Origin: Serilophus lunatus | Taxonomy: Eukaryota; Chordata; Aves; Passeriformes; Eurylaimidae | Assembly (NCBI GenBank): GCA_013399895.1 | Contig: VXBA01001731.1 | Location: forward strand, 305,781-369,780 | Direction of reading: 5' to 3' | Length of the DNA: 64,000 nucleotides | Part shown: positions 12,723 to 26,039 of the stretch, piece after piece | How positions within the stretch are numbered: position 1 is the first letter of the stretch | How the letters are laid out: each line of letters begins with the position of its first letter | Position numbers and translations under genes: made by a program | The notes under the pieces: model-generated | Seen by the model: only the letters and a program-made list of their open reading frames with translations | What the model was told of the DNA's origin: nothing | Database searches by the model: none

Positions 12723-13235
12723 TTTTTATCCACAAAAAGTCATCTACAGAGTATCCCTAAGCCTTCATTTTCCATAGATTTCCATATAGGGATTCCACAT
12801 TCTCCAAGGAGCCTCTTCAATGTTTTTGTAGGAGATTCACCAGGATTTCAGTATCACTGTTTAATCAGCCATTAATGGATGCAGAGGGTGTTTGATGTGC
12901 TTTTACTTTGTACATTGTGAATTTCTACTAAGTCAACTAAACTTCATCTTCAGAGAAATAAAATGTTCTTTGCATATCATTTATCGCCAGGGATTATATT
13001 ACAGGAAGATGGAAGTGCAAAGCACATTTTTGTATTTATAGAGATGTTAATTCTTCTGCTTTAGGGGATTAACATCAACATTCCCAGAACCATGAACATA
13101 TTAATTTTAAGAACACAGATAATCTGTAGGAGATTAAGGAGACACATTTGTTCACAACAAAATTATCATACATCTGCTTGAAGCAGCAGGAATTTAGGGA
13201 GTTTTAATTTGCTCAGAGTTTTTGTATCAACTTTC
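12723..13235. other. Non-coding stretch
   Basis: Unique-looking A+T-rich sequence between two minus-strand CR1 pieces; nothing recognised. Confidence 0.5.
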
Positions 13236-13384
13236 TTGGAATCCCAGAGTGGTTTGGGTTGGAAGAGGTATAAAAGACCATCCCATCCCACCCCCTGCCA
13301 TGGGCAGGGACACCTCTCACTATCCCAGGTTGCTCCAACCTGGCCTTGGACACTTCCAGGGATGGGGCAGCCACAGTTTGCGGG
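13236..13384 (-). mobile_element. CR1 LINE 3' end (short)
   Basis: Starts with ATCCCAGAGTGGTTTGGGTT and continues with CATGGGCAGGGACACCTCTC and CTCCAACCTGGCCTTGGACA. It breaks off at AGCCACAGTTTGCGGG. About 150 bases of the 3' terminus survive. Confidence 0.93.
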
Positions 13385-14295
13385 TGGATTAGAGAGGGGA
13401 GGTTTGGCTTTTTCAAATCCATTCTCAGTTTCACAGCTGAAATTCTCTGCAGCTCCATAAATTCATCTAAAATGTTGAAATGAGTAGGAAGCCAAATATC
13501 ACCAACCAACCCCTTGGGACAAAAGAAATTTAAAATTAAATTCACTCTCTTTTCTTATATTGATGCAGATTAAAGGTTTATTGCCGTGTGCAGATTTTTA
13601 AATGTTCTCTTTTCCATAGTGCTTGAATATGGTGGTACCTATTTTATTTCAGTATGTTCCAACCTTCTCTCTTGCAGTGGTATTTAATTTGGGTTTCCAT
13701 CAGGTTTTTTATCTGGGGCTTTTGATACAATACGGTTTTATTTTTTTTAAATAATTACTAAGGGTACTTAGAGAAATTAAACATTAGAAATCTGTGGAGG
13801 CTTTGGGTTATTTAATATTTATGTCTCCTTTTTCTTCTTCCACAAAAAAGACCAGGCCTAAATGTGATTCACAGATCCAAATATACAGGAACCACTTATC
13901 ACAGAGCATTAATTTTGGCAAAAAAATAAAAAGTACAATTACAATTAATAAAAATTATAAGTAATGAAAAGCAGAGCCTAGAAAAAGGTTGTAGGAGGAA
14001 CTGAATTGAGCTCTGAAAGAGTTAATATGAGAGCTCTGGGACACAAGTTACTCAGCCTTGAAATCTCTTTCAAACCTTAAAATAAAAAATTAGGATTAGT
14101 TTGGATGTGCTGTAGTGGCTCCAAACCCAACATGTCTCACTGGAAGGCTGTGAAACCATTCCAAAGTCACTAGGTGATATTTTTATGGCTTGGTGGGGTT
14201 TTTTATACTCAATGGTCATTGGTTATGTCTTCACTGCATTTTAGAGCAGGAAATGGCAAGGTCTGGTAAAAAAGTTAAGGATTTCAAAATCTCCA
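13385..14295. other. Non-coding A+T-rich stretch
   Basis: Includes an interrupted T/A run around 13740. No gene or repeat family recognised. Confidence 0.5.
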
Positions 14296-14425
14296 AGGAA
14301 AATTCCTTGGACAATGCTCTCAGGGACAGGGTGGGATTGTTGAGGTGTCTGTGCAGGGCTGGGGGGTGGTCCGGATGATCCTGTGGGTCCCTCCCACCTC
14401 AGGATATTCTGTGATTCCATGATTT
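14296..14425 (+). mobile_element. CR1 LINE 3' end (short, J-like)
   Basis: Sense piece with GACAATGCTCTCAGGGACAG, GGTGGGATTGTTGAGGTGTC, GGATGATCCTGTGGGTCC and a terminal GGATATTCTGTGATTCC. This is a clean CR1 3' terminus with only about 130 bases kept. Confidence 0.9.
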
Positions 14426-17295
14426 AAACCAATAAAAACGTGATATACTGTCAATGTATTCTGTGAGTTGACAGCTATTGGCAAAACTCTGGATTTAGAA
14501 CAAATACAGAGCTTGCTCCCTTCAAAATTTGCACTGCTGACACAAATTCAAAACAAATGTTACGTGTAATTTGTTAATTTGATCATTTTTGTGGCACAAA
14601 TTGAAATAAGTTGCAATTTTATCGATTTCATTACAGATTAAAATAATTATCTCTGGGCAAGTGTCTTCAAACAGAGGCACCAGTTTCACTACAGAAAAAA
14701 TTTACTTCCTCTGTATTCTTTTATTAAATATGCATGTCATTATCTTAAATTTAGCTACAGAACATAAAAAAGAGCCTTGTTACCTCACTCTTCAGGTCAT
14801 TTTTGGGCATCTAAATTTGAGCAGGACAGGCTGAACTACATTTAATCTTGAGTTCTGTTAAAATATAAAGTTATTTAGCCCTGAAATCTCTTCTCCATGG
14901 GTTTCCCTAAACAAACTTCTCTCTCCTGCTGGTCAATATCTTCTTTTTTCTTTTCAGACATCTTTAATTTGATTTCACTAACCCAGAAAGAGCCAACAGA
15001 ACTGGTCCTGTGAGGTTTTTTCACACTGAAAATGACTCTGTGAGTCTAAATAAAAGATTTATTCAGGGTTGTCACTCTCTTGACAAAGACATGCAATAAA
15101 GTCCTGAAACTCAATGTTTTATGGAAAATACACATTTAGTCACATAATTCCATCACTTCACGGACATTTCACTTTGTCTGGTTTTTGTTCAACACCCTTT
15201 GGCTCCTTCCTTCTGAGAAACACAAATGGATTTTCCAAGACAAGGTCTCATCATTTCCAGTTTGGAATGAATTCAAGTCCTTTCCACTTACAACCATTTG
15301 CATAATAGAAGTTCCCAGCAATCTTTCCAGGACTATTCCCATGTTCTGATTTGGGTGTGGAAGAAGATTCCAAATAATTCCATCAACCATAATAAGGAAG
15401 TATTTATGATTTCTTACTGATTCTATCAGCAATTCCCCTCTCCAGGAGAGATTTAACCCTGACACTTGGCAGTGGAAGTCCCCCTTCCTTAATCTTTACG
15501 ATCAGCATCATTTTTGCTGTTTGACGTGAGAAATAAATTTTCTGATCCAGAAAAAAGAGGTTTCTCCTCCATTTCAACACATGTATCGGGGACTAACCAC
15601 AGCTGGGCGAGTATTTTCAGGTGAACCCTCTTTTTCTGAGAATAATCTGCTACAGAATATGATGAAACACTGTCAATGCTGTGAAAAATAAGGACTTTAT
15701 TGTGTTGTGTGACATAACACATTAGATAAATATCAGACACTGAAAAGCAAACAAATGCCCATAGAAAAGTAAAGAAAAAAATATACTCTAACTAGAGATC
15801 TTTTTACTGGCTGGGAGGTGAACAGGGCAAATGTTAACATTTCACTCTGCTGCCCATGGCACATCCAACAAAAATATGGCATTTGTCTTCCTTAGGATGG
15901 CTATTTCTCCAACACCACACTTCAAGTACCTATAAAACAAATTTAAAAATCAATAAGGAAATGGGGAGAAATCTCAACCCTGCTCATGACAAAGATGTTT
16001 CTTTTTCAATGTCACTGTTTTGGGGGGATTTATTTGTTTGGTTTGCTTTTACTTTAAAGGTGGTTATTGGCACAAGGTGTTATTTTTTAGGATATATTTT
16101 GCAGAAAACTCAATGTGCTGCAAGTCCATGAAGCTCATGGCTAAGAGCACACAGACTGTGAAGGCAATCACAAAGTCAGGTACAAAAAATGCAAATTATT
16201 CTTATTAATATTAAAAAAGAATAATAAAGAATATCGAAGAAGGTTGCTGCTATTGATTATGCCATAAATAGATTTTTTTCTTTAACACTTCTCACAGTTA
16301 GAACAAGAAAACCAGGATGTGCTTGCTCCTGAACTCCTTCTCATAGCCAGGAGGGCAGGAATATTTGTTATACAGTGAATCAAGTTGCTCTGATTAGTCC
16401 ACGTTCTAAACATAATTTTTGTTGTTCCTCTAGATATTTCATGAGAGGAATGAAGCTTTGATGCTTTTAACTTTATTGTAACAAAGAGTTTATTTGAAAT
16501 TATCCCCCAGCATAATCATATGCTTAAAACTAAGACTTGGTTTTGAACTGGGTTTATATTTGTCTTCTGATTGTTGTAACAACCTCATTTTTATTAACTT
16601 TGCTTGTCCAGTTTTCCTTTTCTATTCTTAACACCCCATGAAATCCTGCAGGACAGGTGGTGGAAATCTAGAGAAAAGTCTTCATTGGGCTCTAACAGTT
16701 GAAGGATCAACAGAAAAAAGTAAAAACTAAAGCCACGTCTTCAGGCAATGCTGGATGCCCTCAGAAAGCTGTCAGGAAAAGAAGGAGATATGGAGAAAAA
16801 GACTTATAGGTACAAGACATACAAGACTTTCCAGTCTTCTACTAAAGGCTTTGTCAACTAAACACTGGTTCTTAAACCCCACTTTTTGTTATGACTATCA
16901 GAGTGAAGGAAACCTTTAACTTAATATTCTTTTAAAAATAAATGTTACTTGAACTTTATCCTTCCCAGAAATACCTTTCATTTCATTGATATCGTTATTG
17001 ATTTTTTTCAGTCTGACATTCCTTAGATAGTGAATGTCATGACAATTTTACATGGGTAGATTTTTTTTGAGCATTGAAAACAGAAATTAGGTTGAATTTT
17101 TTGAAAAATGGTAGTACTGAAGTAGTTTCTTGAACGTGCATGCAGTGATATGCAAAACCAAGCATTTTATAAGAAAGGGAAAAGAAACAACCATTGATTT
17201 TTATAATTGAATATTTATTAGTAGTATTTATTACATAATAAATATTAAATGTATATATTATAGCTACTAATTTTACTTATTATTTAATAATTCCC
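14426..17295. other. Non-coding A+T-rich stretch
   Basis: Nothing recognised across about 2.9 kb. Open frames of 60-100 codons here have no family resemblance that I can see. Confidence 0.5.
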
Positions 17296-17365
17296 AACCC
17301 AGGGGCAAGACCCTGGACTTGGCCTTGATGAACCCCATGAGGTTCATATGGGCCCATTTATACTT
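17296..17365 (-). mobile_element. Internal CR1 ORF2 fragment
   Basis: On the minus strand this short piece matches the CR1 ORF2 segment that normally encodes a KWAHxNLMRFN-like peptide: GGGCCCATATGAACCTCATG followed by a GGCC-rich stretch. The plus strand shows GGCCTTGATGAACCCCATGA. It lacks a 3' end, unlike the other pieces, so it is an internal remnant or a decayed longer copy. Confidence 0.6.
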
Positions 17366-20227
17366 AGAAGTCAAGAACATACGCAGCAGAAATCATGCAT
17401 TTTGCTGGAATAATAAGAGAAAGGACTACTGGTGTGTGGAAAAAATAACTCTCATCTATATAAGAAAAAAACCAACCTTATTCTTCTTTTTAAGTCACTT
17501 ATTTGTACACAAATTCCACAAACAGAAAACTCTGATCATTTAAATATTTCTCTTTCCCAGCCAGACTGGGTTTAACAGGGAATTTAAATAGTTGCCTTGC
17601 ACTTGTATTGCAGCCAGAACTGCAGGAGTTTCTAGTATTCCAGACATTTCCTTGGAAGTAGAGATATTATAAATATATAAATACATAAATGTCATCTTCA
17701 AGGAGGATACTGAGCAGGCACCATCCCAGGGCTGGAATGAGGTGTCTGGCATCGAGCTGCCAAGGGAGAAGAGGACTGGGCTGGAGTGTTTGGTTTCAAT
17801 TTCAGTAAAACAAAGAGATTTTTTTGGGAAAAGACTGGCCAGAGGTGTCATTGGGAACACAGGGACATCAGACACCTGCACAGGGTGAAGCAACAAGCCA
17901 AGTCAGAAAGGAAGGCACCAGGGCAAGATTTCCAAGGACACAGCAGGGAACTCTGCAGTCTTCCTACTTTCAAAGAGGAGGAAATCTCATGGAAAGGAAC
18001 TGTTAATCTGCAGAAGGGTAAATTTTGTTCTCAAGATGTCTTTGTTCTTCAAGGGAAAGAAGTGGGAGGGCATTATTTTCTGGCTGAGGAATATTAGGCT
18101 GACCTCCACCAGATGCAAAATGAAAATAATATTCAATAAGGTTTTATGTTGCCATAACCATCCCATTGCAAAGCCTCATCCACCTTTGGCCCTGGAGATG
18201 ATCTGCATTGGAGAGGTGTTTGCAGTTTAAACCATTTATTTCAAACATGTGAGAGGTTTTTCCAGTTTAAACCATTTCTCTAAAGCCCACTGAGTCCCAC
18301 AAACTCACCCTTTGTTATGATAGGCTGTAGAAATGCAAAAAAAATAGAACTTACTTTCCTCTCCTCTCCTGTCTTTTTGTCCCTTCTGAACAGGTGGTTA
18401 CCTTGTGTTGTCCAAGGATTAGTGGAACTGCACTTCCCAAAGTGATATGCCTTCTCGATTCTTGCTATTCTGCTCTGAAGTGATTAATTGGGCTGCTGGG
18501 CTGCACAAGATACTGGCCAAAGTGTCCAAGAAATCTCCCTCTTTCACAAATAAAACAAATTGAAGCTCCAACAGCCAAAGTCAGGCAGCTCTGTGTGGTC
18601 TGGAGGCCGCTGGGAAGGTAGGAGCCTGTCCCGGGTTTCACAGGGATGTTCTTCACTGTAACTTTAACCTTCTAAAATTGAATTTCAGAGCAACATCTCC
18701 CCTCCCTCTGAGGGGTTCAGCCTCGCCTCAAATGGTTCCCCTTTGTCCTGTTGGAACACCTAAAGCCCATTAATCATCATTGTCTTAGCAAGGTAATTAT
18801 TAATGGATGCCCAGAACAGCATGAATTTTAGGAGATTTTCTTCAAGATGTGGTTGCTATATTAGCAAGGGGAAGCTCATTTAGAATTAAAAATGTAATAA
18901 AACCCCTCTTCTTCCTTCATCAAGGGCCACATGACAAGAGATAATTACAATTTGCTTTCCTTTTACCTTGTTTTTTCCAGTTAGTGCTCTGCAGACATCT
19001 CAAACCCCTGGCTCACTGAGTGGTTTCTGTAAATAATATTAAATATTGAGGCTGAATTATTAACTGCTTGTAAGTATACTAACATTTCTTTGTAACTTTT
19101 TATTGCTCCTCACAAAATTAAGATGAGGTACAAGCCAGCTTGGAAATAAAGCTAGGAATTTTCCTGCCCTGTAGAAGTCAGGTGTCTGCACAATAGGTGG
19201 TTTAGATTCAGTCTCTTGGTGCCACTGCTCTTAATTCTCCTTCACTTTACATTTCCTCTAAAGTGTTCCCTTTTTAATGATATTATTATTGTGAGGCACC
19301 TCAGTTATTGTTATTGCTATTATTATACATTATGTTTTCACCAAAACTGTAAGGACATCTTTATTTCAGAGGAGAGTTGTTACATGTGCATTAAATATCC
19401 CTCTATACCCTATAAATTAGGGTTGAAAATTACCTTGGATGAAAAGTCAGGAATTTCTGGTATCACCACATAAACCTATTTTTCAAAGAACATAGAAATT
19501 CTAAAAGCAGAATGTTTGTTCAGTACATATAAGGCCGTCTTCATCATATCTATAGCAGGAATAAATACATACCTTTATGGCCCAGAGAGCAATTTCATAC
19601 TCCAAGAAAGAGAGACAATAGGTACAAAGCAGATTATATTTTCTAATCATCATCTAGAGACACTGAACAGTTTTTAAGGTCACTTTTATATTAAAAACCA
19701 ACTAAGCAAATACACAAACTACCCAAAAATCCCGTCTAGACACAGATGCTGTTACTGAAACCTGCTCAGAGGAGTTACAGCACTACAGCACTAATATCAA
19801 TTAGTTCTGTGAAGGCAAAGTAGTGAATTTTCTAATTTCCAGTGGACAATGACTGTAGTGTTCCTGAAACATTCTTCACCACACCCAAAAACCATCCTCT
19901 TCAAAGTTTGCTGGAAGCAACTCAGCTTTTTTTAGTGTTTATTAATGTGATATTTGTTGCTCCTCAGAAAGATGAAGATAAACACAGTAAGTTTTGATGA
20001 AATTCAAATTTGATGACTTTCTGATATGACAGCTTTCATTTCTGGTCTGTAGCTGGATAATACCCAGGACTATTTTAGGAGCAGAGCTACAAAACTCCAG
20101 TGGGGTGACCAGTGTGGTTGTAACTCTCAGGAATGTCCCTTTCCACCTACTTGGGCGCTGGAACCAGAATTAATCCTGCTGACAAATGACAGGTACAAAA
20201 TGGGAACATTCACTGTTGTTGCAACAG
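17366..20227. other. Non-coding A+T-rich stretch
   Basis: No gene recognised. It holds the 40-base tandem repeat at 18211-18280. Confidence 0.5.
18211..18280. repeat. Diverged tandem repeat, 40-base period
   Basis: GAGAGGTGTTTGCAGTTTAA at 18211 is repeated as GAGAGGTTTTTCCAGTTTAA at 18251. Both are followed by ACCATTT and C/T-rich sequence. This gives 1.75 copies with a few substitutions. Confidence 0.75.
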
Positions 20228-20530
20228 AATAATGAAATTACAAAATATCCTGAGCTGGGAGAGACCCACAGGATCATCCAGATCAACTCCTGGCCCTGGA
20301 CAGGACACTCCAACAATCCCACCCTGTCCCTGAGTGTTATCCCAACCCTCCCGGCAGCCTTGGGAAGTGTCCAAACCCTGGGGAGCCTGGGCAGTGCCCA
20401 CCCACCCTCTGGGGGAAGAATGTTTCCCCGAGATCCAGCCTAAACCTCCTGTGACACAACTCCAGCCCATTCCCTGCATCCTGTCATTGTCACACAGAGC
20501 AGAGATCAGAGCTGCCCCTCAGGAGGAATT
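20228..20530 (-). mobile_element. CR1 LINE 3' end (J-like)
   Basis: Antisense piece. It shows AATATCCTGAGCTGGGAGAG, a GGATCATCCAGATCAACTCC block, CAATCCCACCCTGTCCCTGA and GGGGAGCCTGGGCAGTGCCC. This is the reverse complement of the family seen at 10108-10470. Confidence 0.9.
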
Positions 20531-21867
20531 TCAACACCGCTGTGAATCTTGGAGAAAGCACATTCTAGAGACTCAGAAATTAATTCTCCCAGATGTTGTC
20601 ACTTGTGAAAGAGCAAAAGACTTGCCCTTCATACATGGTGTGAGTGTCCCCCAAATCCCCCCAGTGTGACCATAAACCATAACATACAATCATAAGGAAG
20701 CTGAATTCCCACAAACTCAGTGCTGGGTAAATGTCTTAATGTGGAAACATGCTTGAGTTCAATATTCAGGAGGTGAATTGATGCCCAAACCTCAGGACAC
20801 GGTGTGGGCAGGGTTTGGCAGAGGGTTTGAATGGAGTGAGGGGCAGCTGGAATGCTCTGATTAATTGAGATAAAACTCCAGGTGGTGGGAGGAAGACCAG
20901 GCTCCTGGACCTGATTGCAAGAAGGAAGGGGGAGAAGATGAGCTTTATTAGAACAGCAACTCCTCCAGGTGATGGAGACAATTAAATGACATTATTATTC
21001 TGCAAGGATTTTATTTATTGTATTTATTTACATTTATATAACTGCACCAGTCTGCAGACAACCTCAGAAAAGCTCTGCCTCACTGCCAGGTCCAAGGAAT
21101 GAAGAAACTAGTGCTTAACCATTTCTATAAAAAGCACGTGAGTCAAATGAAAAGCATGAACTAATCTTAATAAACTAATAACTAATCTAGTTAACTAACA
21201 ACTGAAACTAGTAGCTTAAATAACTAATAAACTAATGTTTATTTTTTCTCAGTGTGAGTAGAGTAGAGGGATGATGGAGTTTCTAAAGATGGGATGTGAA
21301 GAGATCAAGTGCTTCAGGTCTGAAATCTTTGGCTCCAGACTTGGCATTCTATGGACTGGTCTTTGATCACGGTGAAATTCAGGGCTTAAGTGGTGCAAAT
21401 GTATCAAAGGAAAACTTGGAAGACCTACAAAACCTGGAATGTGGTGTGTTTTCATCAGAATTATTGCCTGTGTTTGCAAAATCTGTTCTGTCAAAACTGT
21501 TACATTTCCTTGTGAGGTTTTGCTGTTTAGAGAATAACATCTCTCATCATGAAAAAATGACTTGCACTAATATTTTAATCTACTATCACATACAAAACAT
21601 ATTTAAAATTGATGTTTCTTTGGGCCTGATTGTTACATTTAGTCTCAAACCTCATAATTCTGAGGTGTAAATATTTTATAGGGGAAGTATTTTTAAGTGA
21701 CACTTGTCATTATAACAATGCAAATTTTCTGGGTGTGTTTTTTTTTTTTTTTAAATGTGGGGTTTTGTTGTTGTTTCTGTTGGGGTTTGGAGGGGGTGTG
21801 TGTGTGTGAGTGTGTGCATTTGTTTGCTTGTTTTTCTTTTTGTTGCCAGAGAATTTACTGTTGATAA
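20531..21867. other. Non-coding stretch with simple repeats
   Basis: It contains degenerate AACTAAT repeats at about 21158-21240, a run of 15 T at 21738-21752, and a short GT repeat at about 21796-21815. No gene seen. Confidence 0.55.
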
Positions 21868-22112
21868 AATCAGAGAATCCCAGAATGGTTTAGGTTGGAA
21901 GGGACCTTAAAGCTCATCCAGCCCTACCCCTGCCCTGGGCAGGGACACCTCCCACTATCCCAGGTTACTCCAGCCTGGCCTTGGGCACTCCCAGGGATGG
22001 GGCAACCACAGCTTCTCTGGGCACCCTGTGCCAGGGCCTGCCCACCCTCACAGCCAGGAATTCCTTCCCAATATCCCAACCAACACTGCCTTCCTTCATC
22101 TTAAGGCCATTG
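21868..22112 (-). mobile_element. CR1 LINE 3' end
   Basis: Opens with ATCAGAGAATCCCAGAATGG and GTTGGAAGGGACCTTAAAGC. It then has CCCTGCCCTGGGCAGGGACA, CAGGGATGGGGCAACCACAG and CCAGGAATTCCTTCCCAATA. About 245 bases are kept, 5'-truncated. Confidence 0.94.
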
Positions 22113-24627
22113 TAATATATTTCCATGCGTGAAAACAATCAGACTGTATATTTTCAGATTCTGCTGTTGTATCTAATCATTTTACTTAATTTTTAACCTG
22201 GAAAAATTAGATTTCCAGTGTTTTAAACTTAGAGGGAAAATCAGTTTTGGATACTTGTTTGACCATTTTATGAAGTATATTATATTATACTCTATTATAT
22301 CATATGCAGGTTGGGTGGAATCCAGCATTCCTCCTTATGGAATGAGGTTTGCAAAAAAAAGCACTTCATTGCCTCTTTTCTGGACCAGCAGCAGGGAAAA
22401 CTGTGCTCGGTGACTCCTTTCCAACTGGGTGAATGTCAGACTACAACCAGCAAGAGATTTTCCTTTGTTGTGATGAGGAAAAGATGCAGAACAATGGGCT
22501 GACATTTAAAGACTTAATTTTCTATTGCCAGCAACATGAATGATTAAGTCCTCTACAAGAGGGAGAACTGAAAAAAAATCAAGGTTTCCCCCCACATCAG
22601 ATTATACTTTGCTGTTCCTTTCCTTGCCTGACTGATCCTGATCTGTGTAACTCCCCAGCCCAGAGCTGATGCTCCCCACGAGCAGATGTTTGGCATTTCC
22701 AGCCACGTGGAACCTGCAGAAGTTCAAACTCATTTCAGAAATTGTTCTGCTGCAAAACATGCCCAGCAGCTCAGCTGACCTTTAAGTTTCACTTCATTCT
22801 CATTTAAAGATTAATTATTCCATTTGTTGTGTTTGTGAGGTGGGTTTTACACTGAAGATGTAGAGAGGTGGTACCTGTTTCATTTACTTGTCAAACCACC
22901 CCCAGTGCTCTGGACAACAGAAAAGACAGCACTGCTTGTGCTTGTTGCACTCAGGGAAATAAAACTGCAGCTTTTATTAAATGCCACTGCTAAAACAATT
23001 TCCTCAGTAGTTTTCATGGAGAATTGTGGAATCTGGGCATGAAAAATCTGTGGAATAGTATCTGTTTCCATATGCAAGCAAAGACATGCTGGTGTCAATG
23101 ATTTGACACTTCTCATAAAGCTTAAAAACATTAGGATCTCTTAAAAGATGGGTTTTGATAAAAGAAAAGTTTAAAACTTCAAATAATAATGGCAAACTAA
23201 GATGACGTAGTCAAGCTATTACAGCATTCATGCCATCATCTTTATTTATCAAATTATTTGTGAGTAATAACTATCCCTGGGTTAATATTTCAAATACCAA
23301 AGAAATACTTTCTGTCCAAAACCAACGTGGCAGCATGAAAAGGGAATAGAAGATCATATATTCCTGTAAGATTTATGACATTGCAGTAAGTGTTGTGTGG
23401 AAAGAAGGAGTTCCCCTGTGAGTCGATTCTGCTTCAGCAAAAAAGCCTTATGTTCGGTTTTGGTGCAAGGCAGAGGTGGATTGATGCCTGATCTAGGAGT
23501 GATTACCTGTGTGGATCTGCCAAACTAAGCTTTGTCAGGTCAGCAGTTGAGCTTGGAAAGTTCCAGTTCTTCCAAACTCTCTTCCAACTACAAACATGAT
23601 TTTGCTTTGAAATTCCCAAATTCCCAGAGCTTCTCAGATGTATTTTAAGTTTCCCAGCAGCTGTGGGGGCTGGAGGGTCCAGCACATGCCCTGAGCTGGC
23701 TGATGCTCAGCATTCAACACTCGAGTGTCACCAACAAGCCAGTTATTGGGGGGGTTTCTCTTCTTTCTCAGGAGAAAAAGAAACAACCCACCCTTTTCTC
23801 CTGATGCTGTTTTTCGTCAAGTGAATAGATAATGATCAAAACATGGAAGTGTTTGGCTTTCCTTTAAAAGATGGAAAGATGCTCCAGCCAGGAATGACCC
23901 CAGGGAACATCAAAAGCAGGAGTGAAACTGCAGAAATGTCACTTGATCACAGGAAAGCTCTGACTTCCCTTCTTCAGGATTAGCACTTTGATTTGCTGCT
24001 TTTTCTATCTTGTTCTTGGCTGAAAAAAGAGTGTTTTGATCCTATTAGGAAGTCAAGGCCCATGGTTGACACATTTATGTGTTATTTCCCATTAAATAAT
24101 TTACGAAGACTGAAGATCTTTAGGAAGGATGAAGGGAAAAGAATAACAATTTATTAATGAAGAAAATCTCTCTCCATTTTGTCTTCATTACCTTCCTCCA
24201 AATTATCTGTTCAGTCCTTCTTTTGTGTTTCTTACTTAGATAAATAAAAAGTATGAAAATACGAGAATATCTTAAAACTATAGAGAGGACTACAAACCAC
24301 ATATTTTTAAACCTATTTACTTTTAAAGCTGGCAGTATCTTTCCTTGAACTTGAACAACTTGAATAAATGTAAGTATAATGTCTCCTGACCTTCAAGTTC
24401 TTTTAGAATAAGAATAGAGAGTGAACTATGAGTGAAGCACTTTTAAATACATAAAGATTTTGGCAAATAGGGCACATTTTGTCTGCTGAGATCCCCAGCA
24501 AGTGAATTTTGAAAGATGTAAACAGTGAACAAAGAATTCAGTGTGTGACAGGTGAATTCTCAAAGACAATTCTTCCATTTCAGATGCCAAAACTGGTTTA
24601 AATATAAAAAATACTTTTTATGTATCA
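22113..24627. other. Non-coding A+T-rich stretch
   Basis: Short TATTA-rich run at about 22277-22310; otherwise nothing recognised. Confidence 0.5.
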
Positions 24628-24765
24628 CAAAATCACAGAGTCAATGAATGGTTTGTGCTGGGAAGGACCTTTGAGCTCATCCAGAGCCACCCCTGCAGTG
24701 GGCAGGGACACCTCCCACTACCCCAGGCTGCTCCAACCTGGCCTTGGACACTTCCAGGGATGGGG
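24628..24765 (-). mobile_element. CR1 LINE 3' end (short)
   Basis: Antisense tail with ACAAAATCACAGAGTC, GGGCAGGGACACCTCCCACT, CTCCAACCTGGCCTTGGACA and TTCCAGGGATGGGG. It breaks abruptly into unique sequence at about 24765. Confidence 0.93.
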
Positions 24766-26039
24766 GATGATATCCTATAAAATGCATGTGGAGAGGAAAC
24801 CAGGGGAGTTTTTTGACAGCACCTCCACCCCCAAGCCGAGTCTGAAAAGTGAATCTCACACAAGATTTTATTTAATGTTAGCCTATGGGGTTTTTTTGTT
24901 CAAAACTGTAAAAAGTGATTTTAACAGTGGCTTAAACCCCTGTGATTTTCTTGTTTGCAATTTTGCAACCTAAAGGTGACTTGAGACCTCGTAAAGAGCA
25001 CAAAAATAATCATATTCTTGCAGGCCCTGAGGTGCATTTCTACAATTGGGTTAAAATTCAAGAAAACAAATGGTAGTGCTTGATAGCAGGAGAGCAAAAA
25101 GTACAAGCACAGAAGAGCTGCTTAGTCCAATTTTGGGGCCTTTCTAACAGCACAAATCTTGTTATGCAGAATAGGACTGTTAGCTGACTGTCCATAAACA
25201 CATGGATTCAGTGTTTTTCCATCCAAAAACTTGCAAATGTTTGTGTGGAGGAGAAAGATGAGGAAACCAGAAGAAAACTGCTACACAATGGGAAAAAAAT
25301 GTATTAAAACTCGAGCTCTGGTTCAGCCCCCCAAAGGAGGTTTCACTGTGAGTGAGGATGGAGCATACTTTGGCTCTGAGCTAAGTTATTTAATTCATGC
25401 ACCTAAGTAAGTCTATCCATCAGTCCCTTCCCTCTCCTCACTGTCCCTGAATTTTTTTGAGAAATAAGCAAGAAAAAGGGAGGCTGCACTCAGAAAATCT
25501 ACCAGAAAAAAAAAAATTCATCTCTTCCAGGGACTCCAGGGTAAGAGGAATAGGATTTTCCCAGGGAGCGGGAGACCTGTATTTTAAATTTCATCTGCCT
25601 AAAGACATTCAAAGAAAGTTTTTCATCTTCTAAGGGAATATTTTGCATATTCTGACTAGCTGTCCAATATTTTTGCTTTAAACTGTTCAATTTTAATTAT
25701 ATTCATGTATTTTAAATGTGCAGATTGTTATGAAAAACAAGGAATTTCAGAATTTCTGCTGGTTTGATGGATTTTTATGAATTTTATGAGAAATACCTGC
25801 ATAAGTGAATGTGATTTACACCCAGAAGGCTCCTGGCACAATTTTCTATGCTGAACAGATTGAAATCCCAGTATAATTTAGAAAACTCAGACAAAAACTG
25901 CAGAGAAAAAAGCTATAAAGTGCCGAATTCAGTTGTGCCTGCACAGATTGCAGGAACACATCCGACCTGCTGGGGATCCTGTGGGGTGTTTATGGTGTAC
26001 TTGGAAAGATTTATATTTCTCTTTCCTATTGCTTTTAGG
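24766..26039. other. Non-coding stretch
   Basis: No gene or repeat family recognised. A-rich run near 25505-25515. Confidence 0.5.
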